Source of the DNA: Helicovermis profundi
GTDB taxonomy: Bacteria > Bacillota > Clostridia > Peptostreptococcales > Acidaminobacteraceae
DNA length: 64,000 nucleotides
Direction of reading: 5' to 3'
Assembly (NCBI RefSeq): GCF_033097505.1
Contig: NZ_AP028654.1
Location: forward strand, 1,136,001-1,200,000
A program made the position numbers and the translations under genes. This document shows, piece by piece, positions 7,939-16,960 of the stretch (position 1 is the stretch's first letter; the number at the start of each line of letters is the position of its first letter). Under the pieces are notes generated by a model, which ran no database searches, was not told the origin of the DNA, and saw only the letters and a program-made list of their open reading frames with translations.

Positions 7939-9792
7939 ATGAAATATCAATTATTAACAAAAGATTTTTCTGAATTTATGAATGAAGGATTAATTTATAT
8001 AGATAAAAATGGAATTATAAAAGAATATAATGAAAAAGCAAAAGAACTTATTGGAATAAAGAGAAGTTGTACTAGAAGCCATAGTAAGGGGAAAATTAAT
8101 AAAAATGATATTGTAATTCTCGCCTATACATCTTTTGGATATGATAAAAATGGCCTTGAAGAAAAAGATCTAAAGAAAATAGGAATTAATCTACCAAATT
8201 TAAAAAAAGGGGATACCTTATTAGCCTATGGAAAATATGAATCAGATGAAATAGGAAAGAGTAAAGTAAAAGAATCTGATATTTTAATAGATAATTTTAT
8301 TATGGATGCTAAAATAGATGGAATTAAAATATCTTCAAAAGTTAATTACCTTAAAAGATTTGTAGAGATAAAAGTTGATAATGAAAAATATAGACATTAT
8401 TATAACAATTTTTTTAGTCATGTTATTATACTAGATAAAGATAGTAAAGAAATAAAATTTTATCAAGACGGTGGTTATACAGCGTGGAAAGAAGATTTAA
8501 AGCAAATTCTAGATGGGAATTTTTATCATGAGAAAAAAAATGGATGCAATGAAATAGAAGTTATAAATAAACATATTTTAGATATTCATGATAAGACTGA
8601 GATAATTAACGATTTAATAAATTGCTCTCAAAATGAAATTGTGGGATACAAAGGGAAAAAGAGTAAAATAAACGGAATTGATGCTTTATGTACATTAAAG
8701 CAAGTAATGCGTGGAAGTGAAATTATAGGCGCTTTTTTACTTATTAATGATATTAGTAGGCTAAGAAATGCAGAAGTTCAAAAAGAGATGGTATATAAAA
8801 AACTTAAATTGGCAAAAGAGGCATTAAAAAATAATAGCGAATATGCAAAATTATTTCCAAAATTAATTGGATCGAGTCAGAGTCTTTTAGAAGTAAAAAG
8901 ACTTGCCTATAAAGCTAGTAAGTTTCAATCAAATTTATTAATATTAGGTGAAAGCGGAACTGGTAAAAGCATTTTAGCTAGATGTATACATGAAGCGTCT
9001 GCTAATCATGATATGCCTTTTATAGAAGTTAATTGTAATTCTATTCCTGAGAGTTTAATGGAAAGTGAGTTATTTGGGTATGAAAAGGGAGCGTTTACTG
9101 GTGCAAATCAAAAAGGTAAAAAAGGATATTTTGAAATGGCGAATGGTGGAACTCTTTTTTTAGACGAAATTGGTGATTTTCCTAAAGGTATGCAGGTAAA
9201 ACTATTACATGTAATTCAAAATAAAAAATTCTTTAAAGTTGGTGGAGATAAAGAAATACAAGTAAATTTAAGAATTATTGTTGCCACAAATAGAAATTTA
9301 GAGAAAGATGTAAAAAATGGTATATTTAGAGAAGATTTGTATTATAGAATTAACGTGTTTCCCATACATTTACCTCCTTTAAGAGACAGAATAGTAGATA
9401 TTTATGAATTAATTGAATTTTTACTTCCAAGAATATGTAATAGAATAGGTACGAATCAGAAACATATTAGTGGAGAAGCTATTAATAAAATTAAGGCTTA
9501 TCACTGGCCAGGAAATATAAGAGAACTTGAAAATGTCCTTGAAAGAGCTGTTAATTTATGTGAAGATAAAACCATTTTATCAGAACATTTAAAAATCAAA
9601 ATAACAAAAAAGAATATTGTTAATAGAGAAGAATATTTAAGACCTTTAAAGGAAACTATGAATTCAATTGAGCTTGAAATAATTGAAAACGTATATAATT
9701 ACACAAATAGAGATAAGAAAAAAACCATGGAAATATTAAAAATAAAAAAAACTAAGTTATATGAAAAGATAAAGGAGTTAAAAAATAATTAA
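7939..9792 (+). CDS. Sigma-54-dependent transcriptional activator with PAS-type sensor region
   Basis: The 617-aa protein is an enhancer-binding activator. Residues 1 to about 300 form a sensor region beginning with a PAS-like stretch (IDKNGIIKEYNEKAKELIGI). An AAA+ domain follows, with Walker A GESGTGKS near 337, the sigma-54 contact loop GAFTGA at 384-389, Walker B LFLDEIGD and the arginine-finger region REDLYYRINVFP. The C-terminus is a Fis-type helix-turn-helix. No receiver domain, so activity is probably set by a ligand, as in RocR-type regulators. It sits between two divergent sigma-54-promoted operons for cell-wall peptide use and is most likely their activator, with murein-derived peptide or amino acid as inducer (inferred). 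ATG follows AGAGGGGGTG. Confidence 0.93.
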   Translation: MKYQLLTKDFSEFMNEGLIYIDKNGIIKEYNEKAKELIGIKRSCTRSHSKGKINKNDIVILAYTSFGYDKNGLEEKDLKKIGINLPNLKKGDTLLAYGKYESDEIGKSKVKESDILIDNFIMDAKIDGIKISSKVNYLKRFVEIKVDNEKYRHYYNNFFSHVIILDKDSKEIKFYQDGGYTAWKEDLKQILDGNFYHEKKNGCNEIEVINKHILDIHDKTEIINDLINCSQNEIVGYKGKKSKINGIDALCTLKQVMRGSEIIGAFLLINDISRLRNAEVQKEMVYKKLKLAKEALKNNSEYAKLFPKLIGSSQSLLEVKRLAYKASKFQSNLLILGESGTGKSILARCIHEASANHDMPFIEVNCNSIPESLMESELFGYEKGAFTGANQKGKKGYFEMANGGTLFLDEIGDFPKGMQVKLLHVIQNKKFFKVGGDKEIQVNLRIIVATNRNLEKDVKNGIFREDLYYRINVFPIHLPPLRDRIVDIYELIEFLLPRICNRIGTNQKHISGEAINKIKAYHWPGNIRELENVLERAVNLCEDKTILSEHLKIKITKKNIVNREEYLRPLKETMNSIELEIIENVYNYTNRDKKKTMEILKIKKTKLYEKIKELKNN

Positions 9793-9795
9793 GAT

Positions 9796-9809
9796 TCCGT
9801 TATTTCGGA
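9796..9809. promoter_or_regulatory. Upstream activator site 1 of opp operon
   Basis: TCCGTTATTTCGGA, the second member of the 14-bp palindrome family, begins 3 bp after the activator stop codon and about 300 bp before the oppA sigma-54 promoter. Confidence 0.6.
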
Positions 9810-9841
9810 TACAGGATAAAAGCATGTAAGATACTGAAAAT

Positions 9842-9903
9842 AAAGAAAAGTGTAAATGAATTTTGAGAAAATTTAAAATTGATTACACTTTTCTTTTATT
9901 TTC
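9842..9903 (+). terminator. Terminator of the sigma-54 activator gene
   Basis: A 14-bp perfect stem AAAGAAAAGTGTAA / TTACACTTTTCTTT (9842-9855 and 9883-9896) is followed by TATTTTCC. It separates the activator gene from the opp operon. The loop contains a CodY-like box. Confidence 0.65.
9859..9873. promoter_or_regulatory. CodY-like box upstream of oppA
   Basis: AATTTTGAGAAAATT matches the CodY consensus AATTTTCWGAAAATT at 14 of 15 positions. It lies between activator sites 1 and 2, so CodY could block the opp operon or the activator transcript when branched-chain amino acids and GTP are plentiful. Confidence 0.45.
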
Positions 9904-9915
9904 CTAAAATTCGGA
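9902..9915. promoter_or_regulatory. Upstream activator site 2 of opp operon
   Basis: TCCTAAAATTCGGA is a 14-bp imperfect dyad of the same family, about 196 bp upstream of the oppA sigma-54 promoter. Confidence 0.5.
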
Positions 9916-10011
9916 ATAAAATAAATTATAGGTTCTTTTAGCTAATTTAAAGGGATGTGGTTATATAAATTAGATTTTAGATAAAATAAAGCTATAATAA
10001 TTCAATAAAAG

Positions 10012-10025
10012 TCCGTAATTTAGGA
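10012..10025. promoter_or_regulatory. Upstream activator site 3 of opp operon
   Basis: TCCGTAATTTAGGA lies 86 bp upstream of the oppA sigma-54 promoter, a typical enhancer distance and close to that of the lysA site. Confidence 0.55.
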
Positions 10026-10110
10026 ATAATTTTTAATTTTAAAGAAGTAGAAAGATAGTATTTTTATAAAAATACACTATTTTACAGAAAGTTATATTAA
10101 TATTTGATTT

Positions 10111-10126
10111 TGGCATGTCCTTTGCT
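10111..10126 (+). promoter_or_regulatory. Sigma-54 (-24/-12) promoter of oppA operon
   Basis: TGGCATGTCCTTTGCT, with GG (10112-10113) and GC (10124-10125) 10 nt apart, is preceded by a T-run and ends 69 bp before the oppA start. Three activator palindromes precede it. The rest of the 9793-10195 gap holds only the terminator and the CodY-like box. Confidence 0.85.
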
Positions 10127-10195
10127 TTATATGAGTGTGAGTAAGAAAATGTAGTGAGTTTCTTATAATTAACTTATAATCTTGGGGGGAAAAGA

Positions 10196-12136
10196 ATGAA
10201 AAGAATGTTATCAGTAATAATGCTAGTTGTTTTGTTATTTGTTTTTGCGGGATGCTCAAACGATAAAACTTCCGCAGTAAGTAATGAAAAGGAAGTAAAT
10301 AATGCCAAAACGACGGAAAGTAGTGATCAAGGTGATACAAATAAAGAAAGTGGAAAAGTTGATAAAATTACTTATGCAAAAGATCAAACTTATACTAGTA
10401 TTTATTCAGGTGAAATATCAACATTAAATTACTTAACTAGTTCTTCAACTAATGAAATTGGACTAGCGTCAAATTTCGTTGATACTTTAGTTGATTATGA
10501 TCAATACGGAGTTATGATTCCAAGTTTAGCAACTGAGTGGATTTCATCAGAAAATGGTAATGTATGGACTTTTAAAATCAGAAAAGGTGTTAATTGGTAT
10601 ACTAGTGAAGGTGAAGTATATGGAGAATTAACTGCTCAGGACTTTGTAGATTCGTTAAAGTACACTTTCAATAAAGATAATGGTTCTAAAACTGCAAATA
10701 TAGCATATAAAGTTCTAAAAAATGGTAAAAAATATTATGATGGAGAAATTACTGACTTTAGCAAAGTAGGAGTTAAGGCTATTGACAAATACACACTTCA
10801 GTATACTTTAGAAACTCCAGTACCATATTTTGAATCAATGCTTACTTATGCTAGTTTCTTTCCAGTTAACGGTAAATTCTTAGCTGAAGTTGGAGATAAA
10901 TTTGGTACAAGTAATGATAATATTTTGTATAATGGAGCATATATTCTTCAAAAATTTGAACCACAAAACAGTAGAATATTAGTGGAGAATGAAAATTATT
11001 GGGATAAAGATAAGGTGTTTATAAAAAAACTAAAATATAAATATAATAAAGAAGCTAAAACTATTGGTCAGGAATTGTTCTTAAGAGGAGATATTTCTGA
11101 AGTTTATGTACCTTCTACTTCTATTGATGCTTGGATGCAAGACAAGGATAAAAAAGAAATGGTAAGACCATCCAATCCAAGTTTTTATACTTATTTTTAT
11201 GCTATAAACTTTGATCCAAATTTTGATAAAGCTTATGATCCTGAAAATTGGAAGAAAGCTGTTAATAATGTTAATTTCAGAAAATCATTATTTCATGGTT
11301 TAGATAGAGTTGCAGCATTAACTACAGGTGAACCCTACAATCCTAAAAATAAAATTGCTAATACAGTTACTCCTCCAAATTTCGTAAATGAAGATGGTAT
11401 TGATTTTACACAAATGGGTTCTTTGAAGAAATTTACAGATACAGATTCATATAATTCAGATTTAGCTATACAATTCAAAGAAAAAGCAATGAAAGATCTT
11501 GAAGGCAAAGTGGATTTTCCAGTAAAAGTTGTTATACCTTATAGTACAGGAAGCTCAGAAAATGCACAAAGAGCACAAGTAGTTCAGCAACAGCTTACTA
11601 GAACTCTTGGTGATGATTATGTAGAAGTCTTTATTGTTCCTTATCCTCCATCAGGTTTTTTATCTAACACTAGACGTGTTGGAAAATATGGAATGGAATT
11701 AGTTAACTGGGGACCAGATTTTGCAGATCCAGAGACTTATACTTATATGTTTATTCCAGGTTCAAATTATAACTTCCCTGAAAAAACAACTGAAGTTGAT
11801 GAAAATGGAAATAATAAATTTGATGTATATATGAAAATGGTAACTGCTGCAACCAATGAAAAAGTTGATTTAGCTAAAAGATATAATTTATTTGCTGAAG
11901 CGGAAGCTTATTTAATTGATCAAGCATGGGTAATACCATATAGACTTGGTGGAAATGGTGGTTATGTAGCATCAAAATTAGATCCATTTGAAGCGCCATA
12001 TTCTCCATTTGGAGTTTCTAGCTTAAGATATAAAGGTCAACATATCCTTGATAAACCAATGAGTACAGAATTGTATTTATCTGAAAAAGCTAAATGGAAT
12101 GAAAAAAGAAAAGAAATATTAAATTCCTTAAAATAA
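10196..12136 (+). CDS. oppA: Oligopeptide ABC transporter substrate-binding lipoprotein
   Basis: A 646-aa protein with a lipoprotein signal (lipobox VFAGC, lipidated cysteine at 20), a Ser/Thr/Asn-rich linker and an SBP_bac_5 domain in normal order. NVWTFKIRKGVNW is the family's early signature and LVNWGPDFADPETY lies in the later half. It captures peptides outside the membrane for OppBC. First gene of a seven-gene operon read from a sigma-54 promoter. Its partners in the operon (P60 endopeptidase, M19 dipeptidase) point to murein peptides as cargo. The ligand itself cannot be read from the sequence. ATG follows TTGGGGGGAAAAG. Confidence 0.92.
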   Translation: MKRMLSVIMLVVLLFVFAGCSNDKTSAVSNEKEVNNAKTTESSDQGDTNKESGKVDKITYAKDQTYTSIYSGEISTLNYLTSSSTNEIGLASNFVDTLVDYDQYGVMIPSLATEWISSENGNVWTFKIRKGVNWYTSEGEVYGELTAQDFVDSLKYTFNKDNGSKTANIAYKVLKNGKKYYDGEITDFSKVGVKAIDKYTLQYTLETPVPYFESMLTYASFFPVNGKFLAEVGDKFGTSNDNILYNGAYILQKFEPQNSRILVENENYWDKDKVFIKKLKYKYNKEAKTIGQELFLRGDISEVYVPSTSIDAWMQDKDKKEMVRPSNPSFYTYFYAINFDPNFDKAYDPENWKKAVNNVNFRKSLFHGLDRVAALTTGEPYNPKNKIANTVTPPNFVNEDGIDFTQMGSLKKFTDTDSYNSDLAIQFKEKAMKDLEGKVDFPVKVVIPYSTGSSENAQRAQVVQQQLTRTLGDDYVEVFIVPYPPSGFLSNTRRVGKYGMELVNWGPDFADPETYTYMFIPGSNYNFPEKTTEVDENGNNKFDVYMKMVTAATNEKVDLAKRYNLFAEAEAYLIDQAWVIPYRLGGNGGYVASKLDPFEAPYSPFGVSSLRYKGQHILDKPMSTELYLSEKAKWNEKRKEILNSLK

Positions 12137-12147
12137 CTTTAATAATA

Positions 12148-12183
12148 TTAAATATAACGAAGCTTTGGCTTCGTTATATTTAA
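12148..12183 (+). other. Intercistronic hairpin between oppA and oppB
   Basis: A perfect 16-bp stem TTAAATATAACGAAGC / GCTTCGTTATATTTAA with a TTTG loop sits between the oppA stop and the oppB ribosome binding site. No T-run follows, so it is more likely an mRNA-stability or partial attenuation element that keeps oppA mRNA more abundant than the permease part. Confidence 0.6.
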
Positions 12184-12195
12184 CAAGGAGGAAAA

Positions 12196-13143
12196 ATGTT
12201 TAAATATATTATTAATAGATTTTTAAGATCCTTGTTAACACTTTTTGTTGTAATAACAGTAGTTTTTTTATTGATGCGCATGATGCCAGAAGAAGGATAT
12301 TTTGGAAAAGAAGGTACTGATAAATTAGATGCTAAACAAAAAGAAGCAATATTAACTAACTTAGGTCTTAGAGATCCAATGACTGTGCAGTTAAAGAATT
12401 TTTATGAAGAGTTATTACATGGTAGCTTAGGTGACTCTATTATTTATAGACCTAATGTGCCAATTGGAAAAATTATTAAAGAAAAAGCACCTTATTCAAT
12501 TGCCATTGGTTTATCAGCACTTGGAATTTCATTAATAACGGGTCTTATTATGGGCGTTATTATGGCTCTTAAAAAGAATAAAATTCCTGATAAAATTGGT
12601 ACATTTTATGTAGTTGTAATTAGAGCGGTTCCCCCCATTGTTTACTATTTGTTTATTCAAGTATATTTGACAAAGATACTTAATTTACCAATTCTATTTG
12701 ATGTTGATGAGCCGTCTAGTTGGATATTACCTACGGTAGCTATGGCACTTGGCAGTATAGCTGGTTATGCTATGTGGATGAGACGTTATATGGTTGATGA
12801 ACTTAATAAGGATTATTTAAAACTTGCAAGAGCAAAAGGTCTTAGTGAGAAAAAAATAATGTTTTATCATGTTGCTAGAAATGCTTTAGTTCCTATGGTT
12901 CAATATTTGCCAGCTTCAATTTTGTTTACTATAGGTGGATCAATTTATATTGAATCATTATTTTCAATTCCAGGAATGGGAGGCCTTTTAGTTGATTCAA
13001 TACAACTTCAGGACAATAATCTAGTTCAAGCTCTTGTACTTATGTTTTCTGTAGTTGGTGTACTTGGATTATTTTTAGGAGATGTTCTAATGGCAATGTT
13101 AGATCCAAGAATTAAATTACATGGTGATGGAGGTGGTAGATAA
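12196..13143 (+). CDS. oppB: Oligopeptide ABC transporter permease
   Basis: A 315-aa inner-membrane permease of the OppB/DppB family. The N-terminal TM segment is followed by the conserved MMPEEGYF...NLGLRDP region, and the BPD_transp_1 domain carries the EAA loop (YLKLARAKGLSEKKIMFYHVARNAL). It forms the translocation pore with the following gene product. ATG follows AAGGAGG. The stop TAA overlaps the next start by one base (TAATG), showing translational coupling. Confidence 0.93.
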   Translation: MFKYIINRFLRSLLTLFVVITVVFLLMRMMPEEGYFGKEGTDKLDAKQKEAILTNLGLRDPMTVQLKNFYEELLHGSLGDSIIYRPNVPIGKIIKEKAPYSIAIGLSALGISLITGLIMGVIMALKKNKIPDKIGTFYVVVIRAVPPIVYYLFIQVYLTKILNLPILFDVDEPSSWILPTVAMALGSIAGYAMWMRRYMVDELNKDYLKLARAKGLSEKKIMFYHVARNALVPMVQYLPASILFTIGGSIYIESLFSIPGMGGLLVDSIQLQDNNLVQALVLMFSVVGVLGLFLGDVLMAMLDPRIKLHGDGGGR

Positions 13144-14114
13144 TGGTTAAAAATAATTTAGAAAATTCTGATATAGAAGAGATTGATAAGTCTTTATTTG
13201 AATTTGCCAAGTACGACTCTAAAAAGGCAGAATTAATTGGATATTCAAATTATTCATATTGGAAATCAACTTTGAATGTATTTACGAAAAATAAAGTTGC
13301 AGTTTTTTTACTTGTAGTAGTAGTTTTTCTTTTATTATTCACTGTAGTTCAGCCATATCTTCCAAATCAACATTCACCAATAAAAATAAATATAGATGAA
13401 AAAACTGGATTACAATTAAGAAATTTACCTCCAAGTGCTGAGTATTGGTTTGGAACTAATTCTATAGGACAAGATTTATGGTCGAGAATATGGAGTGGTA
13501 CAAGAACATCTTTATTTATTGGCTTGACTGTTGGATTTATTGAACTTATTATAGGTATTTTTATAGGATCCATTTGGGGTTATGTAAGAAAATTTGATCC
13601 AATAATTACTGAAATATACAATGTTATTACTAATGTCCCAACAACAATAATATTAATACTTATTGCTTATATAATGAAACCTGGAATTATTACGATTATT
13701 GTTGCAATGAGTGTTACTAGGTGGACTAATATGGCAAGATTTGTAAGGAATCTAGTGATCATTATAAGAGATAGAGAGTATAATTTGGCGTCAAGGTGTT
13801 TAGGTACACCGCTTAGTCGAATAGCCACTAAAAATTTACTTCCCTACTTAGTGTCTGTAATTATGCTAAGACTTGCTCTTGCAATTCCGCTTGCTATTGG
13901 TTCAGAAGTATTCTTAACTTATATTGGAATTGGACTTCCTGTTGATGTACCGTCTCTTGGTAATTTGATTAATGAAGGAAGGGTATTTATGATGGTACCT
14001 TCATTAAGATATCAATTGTTATTTCCAACAGCAGTTTTATCAATAATCACAATTTCATTCTATGTTATGGGAAATGCTTTTGGTGATGCGTCAGACCCTA
14101 AAAATCATCTTTAA
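13143..14114 (+). CDS. oppC: Oligopeptide ABC transporter permease
   Basis: A 323-aa permease of the OppC/DppC family with an N-terminal cytoplasmic stretch of about 50 residues. Then come TM segments, the periplasmic FGTNSIGQDLWSRIWSGTRTSL motif and the EAA loop (YNLASRCLGTPLSRIATKNLLPY). It pairs with OppB. The frame starts within the oppB stop codon. The N-terminus is longer and more acidic than in the second operon's OppC. Confidence 0.93.
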   Translation: MVKNNLENSDIEEIDKSLFEFAKYDSKKAELIGYSNYSYWKSTLNVFTKNKVAVFLLVVVVFLLLFTVVQPYLPNQHSPIKINIDEKTGLQLRNLPPSAEYWFGTNSIGQDLWSRIWSGTRTSLFIGLTVGFIELIIGIFIGSIWGYVRKFDPIITEIYNVITNVPTTIILILIAYIMKPGIITIIVAMSVTRWTNMARFVRNLVIIIRDREYNLASRCLGTPLSRIATKNLLPYLVSVIMLRLALAIPLAIGSEVFLTYIGIGLPVDVPSLGNLINEGRVFMMVPSLRYQLLFPTAVLSIITISFYVMGNAFGDASDPKNHL

Positions 14115-14129
14115 GGAGGAGTAGAAACT

Positions 14130-15209
14130 ATGTTAGAAAATTTAAATAAAGAATTAAATAAAAAGGATAAAGAAATAATTCTTTCGGTTTCGGATCTTGT
14201 TATTAAATTTGATTTAAGAGGTAAAGATTTAACGGCAATTAGGAAAATTTCTTTAGATTTATATAAAGGTGAAAATTTAGCGATAGTTGGAGAATCGGGA
14301 TCAGGTAAATCCGTCTTTACAAAATCCTTTATGGGATTATTAGATAAAAATGGTTGGATTGATAATGGAAGTATTAATTTCGATAATAAGAATTTAGCAA
14401 AATTTGAAACCGAAAAAGATTGGCTTGACGTTAGAGGAGGAAAAATTGCGATGATTTTTCAGGATCCAATGACTGCCTTAAATCCACTAAAAAAAATTGG
14501 TATGCAGGTTCAAGAAGCGGTTGAACTTCATCAAAAAATAAAGGGTGAAAAAGCGAAAGAAATAACTTTAAAACTGCTTGAAGATGTGGGTATTCCATTT
14601 CCAAAAAAAAGATATAATCAATATCCGCATGAATTTTCTGGTGGCATGAGACAAAGAGTTGTAATTGCAATAGCAATGGCTTGTAAACCTGAAGTTTTAA
14701 TATGTGATGAGCCTACAACAGCACTTGATGTTACTATACAAGCTCAAATATTGAATTTAATTAAAGATATGCAAAAAAAATATAGCCTTACTGTAGTATT
14801 TATTACACATGATTTGGGTGTAGTTGCTAATGTTGCGGATAGAATTGCGGTAATGTATGCAGGAGATATTATTGAGATTGGAAAATCAGAAGAAATCTTT
14901 TATAATCCACAACATCCGTATACATGGGCACTTTTGTCTTCACTACCTCAATTAGGCGAAAAAGGAGAAGATTTATATGCAATTGATGGAACTCCACCAA
15001 GTTTGTTTAAAGAAATAAAGGGAGATGCCTTTGCTCCTAGAAATCCAAGAGCATTAAAAATAGATTTTATAAAGAGACCTCCGTATTTTGAAGTATCAAA
15101 AACTCATAAGGCAAGGACGTGGCTTTTACATCCAGATGCACCAAAGGTTGAGCTTCCTAGTGCTATAAAAAAGCTTCATGAACATTTTGGAGGTGGAAAA
15201 AGTGAATAA
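14130..15209 (+). CDS. oppD: Oligopeptide ABC transporter ATPase, OppD type without C-terminal cysteines
   Basis: A 359-aa ABC ATPase with Walker A GESGSGKS, signature FSGGMRQR, Walker [13 protein letters not shown] and the H-loop THDLG. The C-terminal oligopeptide-transporter extension is present. However, the four cysteines usual there are replaced: GDAFAPRN where GCPFAARC is expected, then D and T in place of the last two. The second operon's OppD keeps all four. ATG follows AAGGAGG. The next gene starts inside the last codons of this one. Confidence 0.93.
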   Translation: MLENLNKELNKKDKEIILSVSDLVIKFDLRGKDLTAIRKISLDLYKGENLAIVGESGSGKSVFTKSFMGLLDKNGWIDNGSINFDNKNLAKFETEKDWLDVRGGKIAMIFQDPMTALNPLKKIGMQVQEAVELHQKIKGEKAKEITLKLLEDVGIPFPKKRYNQYPHEFSGGMRQRVVIAIAMACKPEVLICDEPTTALDVTIQAQILNLIKDMQKKYSLTVVFITHDLGVVANVADRIAVMYAGDIIEIGKSEEIFYNPQHPYTWALLSSLPQLGEKGEDLYAIDGTPPSLFKEIKGDAFAPRNPRALKIDFIKRPPYFEVSKTHKARTWLLHPDAPKVELPSAIKKLHEHFGGGKSE

Positions 15210-16131
15210 AGAATTATTATTAGAAGTGAAAAATTTAAGGGTTGAGTTTGGAAGTAAAAAAAATAAATTTGTCGCAGTAAATGATGTAAGCTTTAATGTG
15301 TATAAAGGAGAAACATTTGGTTTAGTTGGAGAATCAGGTTCTGGTAAAACGACAATAGGTCGAGCAATTATGAGAATTAATGAAGCAGCTAAAGGTGAAA
15401 TAATATTTAAAAAAAATAAAATAAATGGGAAAATATCTAAAGAACTAGATAAAGAAATCACTGAGAAGATTCAAATGATTTTTCAAGATCCTATGGCTTC
15501 ATTAAATGAAAGAGCAAAGGTAGATTATATTGTTTCAGAAGGTCTTTATAATTTAAAAAAATTTAAAAATGAAGATGATAGAAAAGCTAAGGTTGAAAGA
15601 GCTCTTATGGATGTAGGTCTTCTTCCTGAATTTGCAAATAGATTTCCACATGAATTTTCTGGTGGACAAAGACAAAGAATAGGAATTGCTAGAGTTCTTG
15701 TAATGGAACCTGAACTTATTGTAGCTGATGAACCTATATCTGCTCTTGATGTTTCAATAAGAGCTCAGGTGTTAAATATACTTTCAAAATTACAAAGAGA
15801 AAAACAATTAACATATATATTCGTTGCTCATAATTTATCAGTGGTTAGATTTATAACTGATAGAATTGCAGTTATTCACAAAGGGAAAATTGTTGAATTA
15901 GCAGAGTCTGAAAGATTATTTGAAAATCCACTTCATCCATATACAAGGGCTTTAATATCAGCAATACCACATCCTGATCCTATTTCTGAAAGAGATAAGA
16001 TTATAGAAGTTTATAATCCAGAGTGTCACAATTATGAAATTGACAAGCCTAAATGGGTCGAAATAGAAAAAGATCATTTTGTTTTAGCTAATGAAGAAGA
16101 AATTAATGAATATAAAAATGCTTTACTTTAG
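15202..16131 (+). CDS. oppF: Oligopeptide ABC transporter ATPase, OppF type
   Basis: A 309-aa ABC ATPase with Walker A GESGSGKT, signature FSGGQRQR, Walker [13 protein letters not shown] and H-loop AHNLS. I place the start at GTG 15202, because GGAGG (15189-15193) lies 8 nt before it and the frame then overlaps the oppD stop by 8 nt (GTGAATAA). An ATG at 15178 would add eight residues but has no ribosome binding site. The cysteine-bearing C-terminal extension is absent. It energises OppBC together with OppD. Confidence 0.92.
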   Translation: MNKELLLEVKNLRVEFGSKKNKFVAVNDVSFNVYKGETFGLVGESGSGKTTIGRAIMRINEAAKGEIIFKKNKINGKISKELDKEITEKIQMIFQDPMASLNERAKVDYIVSEGLYNLKKFKNEDDRKAKVERALMDVGLLPEFANRFPHEFSGGQRQRIGIARVLVMEPELIVADEPISALDVSIRAQVLNILSKLQREKQLTYIFVAHNLSVVRFITDRIAVIHKGKIVELAESERLFENPLHPYTRALISAIPHPDPISERDKIIEVYNPECHNYEIDKPKWVEIEKDHFVLANEEEINEYKNALL

Positions 16132-16141
16132 GAAGTGAAAT

Positions 16142-16957
16142 ATGAATGCAATCGTTAATGATACTTTAGTAGAACTAAAAAATAATCCATCTGAAAACTC
16201 AATAATTATAGATGAAGTATTTCTTGGAATGGAAGTTGAAATTTTGTGGGAAGATATAAATGATTATTATTATATAAAAACAGATTATGATTATAAAGGA
16301 TATGCTAGTAAGAAAAGTTTTACTATTGAAAAAAATAAAGTTGATAAATGGAAAAAAGCAGAAAAATATATTGTTTCAGGTGAGTATATAGATGTTTTAG
16401 AAAATAATTTTTATGATAGTAAAATTGTTATTTCCTTAGTTAGAGGGTCTAAAATTATTAAAAGTAATAGTAGTAATAATATAAGATTTCAGATATTTTT
16501 ACCAGATGGTAGAAAAGGGTGGATAAGAAGTGAATTCTTATCAAAACTAGAAGATGTTAAGTTAAAAGATAAAGAAAAAATTAGAAATGAAATTGTTGAT
16601 AATGCGTATAAATATATTGGAAAGCAGTTTAGATGGGGTGGAAAAAGCCCTTTTGGCTTAGATAGTTCAGGACTCGTATCGGTTGTATATATGTTATCGA
16701 ATTTAAAAATATGGAGAGATTCTAATTTTGTAGATAAGTATCTTCTACAAATAAAAAAAGAAGAGCTTAGGCGCGGTGATTTGATTTTTGGAGTAGATCA
16801 TATTGCAATATATCTAGGAAAAGATAAATTTATAAACTCATCTGCAGTTGATGGCATAGTAGTTATTAAAAGTTTAAACTATAATGACGATAATTATCAT
16901 GATATATTTGAAGGTCAAAATACAATTTATGCTTGTCATAAATTATTGAGAGGTTAG
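16142..16957 (+). CDS. SH3-NlpC/P60 protein, gamma-D-glutamyl-diamino acid endopeptidase type, with Ser in place of catalytic Cys
   Basis: A 271-aa protein with two SH3b-like repeats (about 5-135) and an NlpC/P60 domain (about 145-270), the layout of Bacillus YkfC, which cuts gamma-D-Glu from mDAP in free peptides. No signal peptide, so cytoplasmic. The active-site helix reads FGLDSSGLVS where the family has DCSG, so the nucleophile position 175 is Ser (codon AGT, one base from TGT). The histidine H220 (VDHIAIYLG) is kept and the third polar residue is N232. Its place between the transporter and a dipeptidase fits murein tripeptide cleavage. Either a serine works as nucleophile, or the protein is inactive or binding-only. 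Confidence 0.85.
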   Translation: MNAIVNDTLVELKNNPSENSIIIDEVFLGMEVEILWEDINDYYYIKTDYDYKGYASKKSFTIEKNKVDKWKKAEKYIVSGEYIDVLENNFYDSKIVISLVRGSKIIKSNSSNNIRFQIFLPDGRKGWIRSEFLSKLEDVKLKDKEKIRNEIVDNAYKYIGKQFRWGGKSPFGLDSSGLVSVVYMLSNLKIWRDSNFVDKYLLQIKKEELRRGDLIFGVDHIAIYLGKDKFINSSAVDGIVVIKSLNYNDDNYHDIFEGQNTIYACHKLLRG

Positions 16958-16960
16958 AAA

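Noticed and set aside
15126-15461. Minus-strand frame across the oppD/oppF junction
   Set aside because: Low-complexity hydrophobic translation opposite two certain ATPase genes, with no ribosome binding site.
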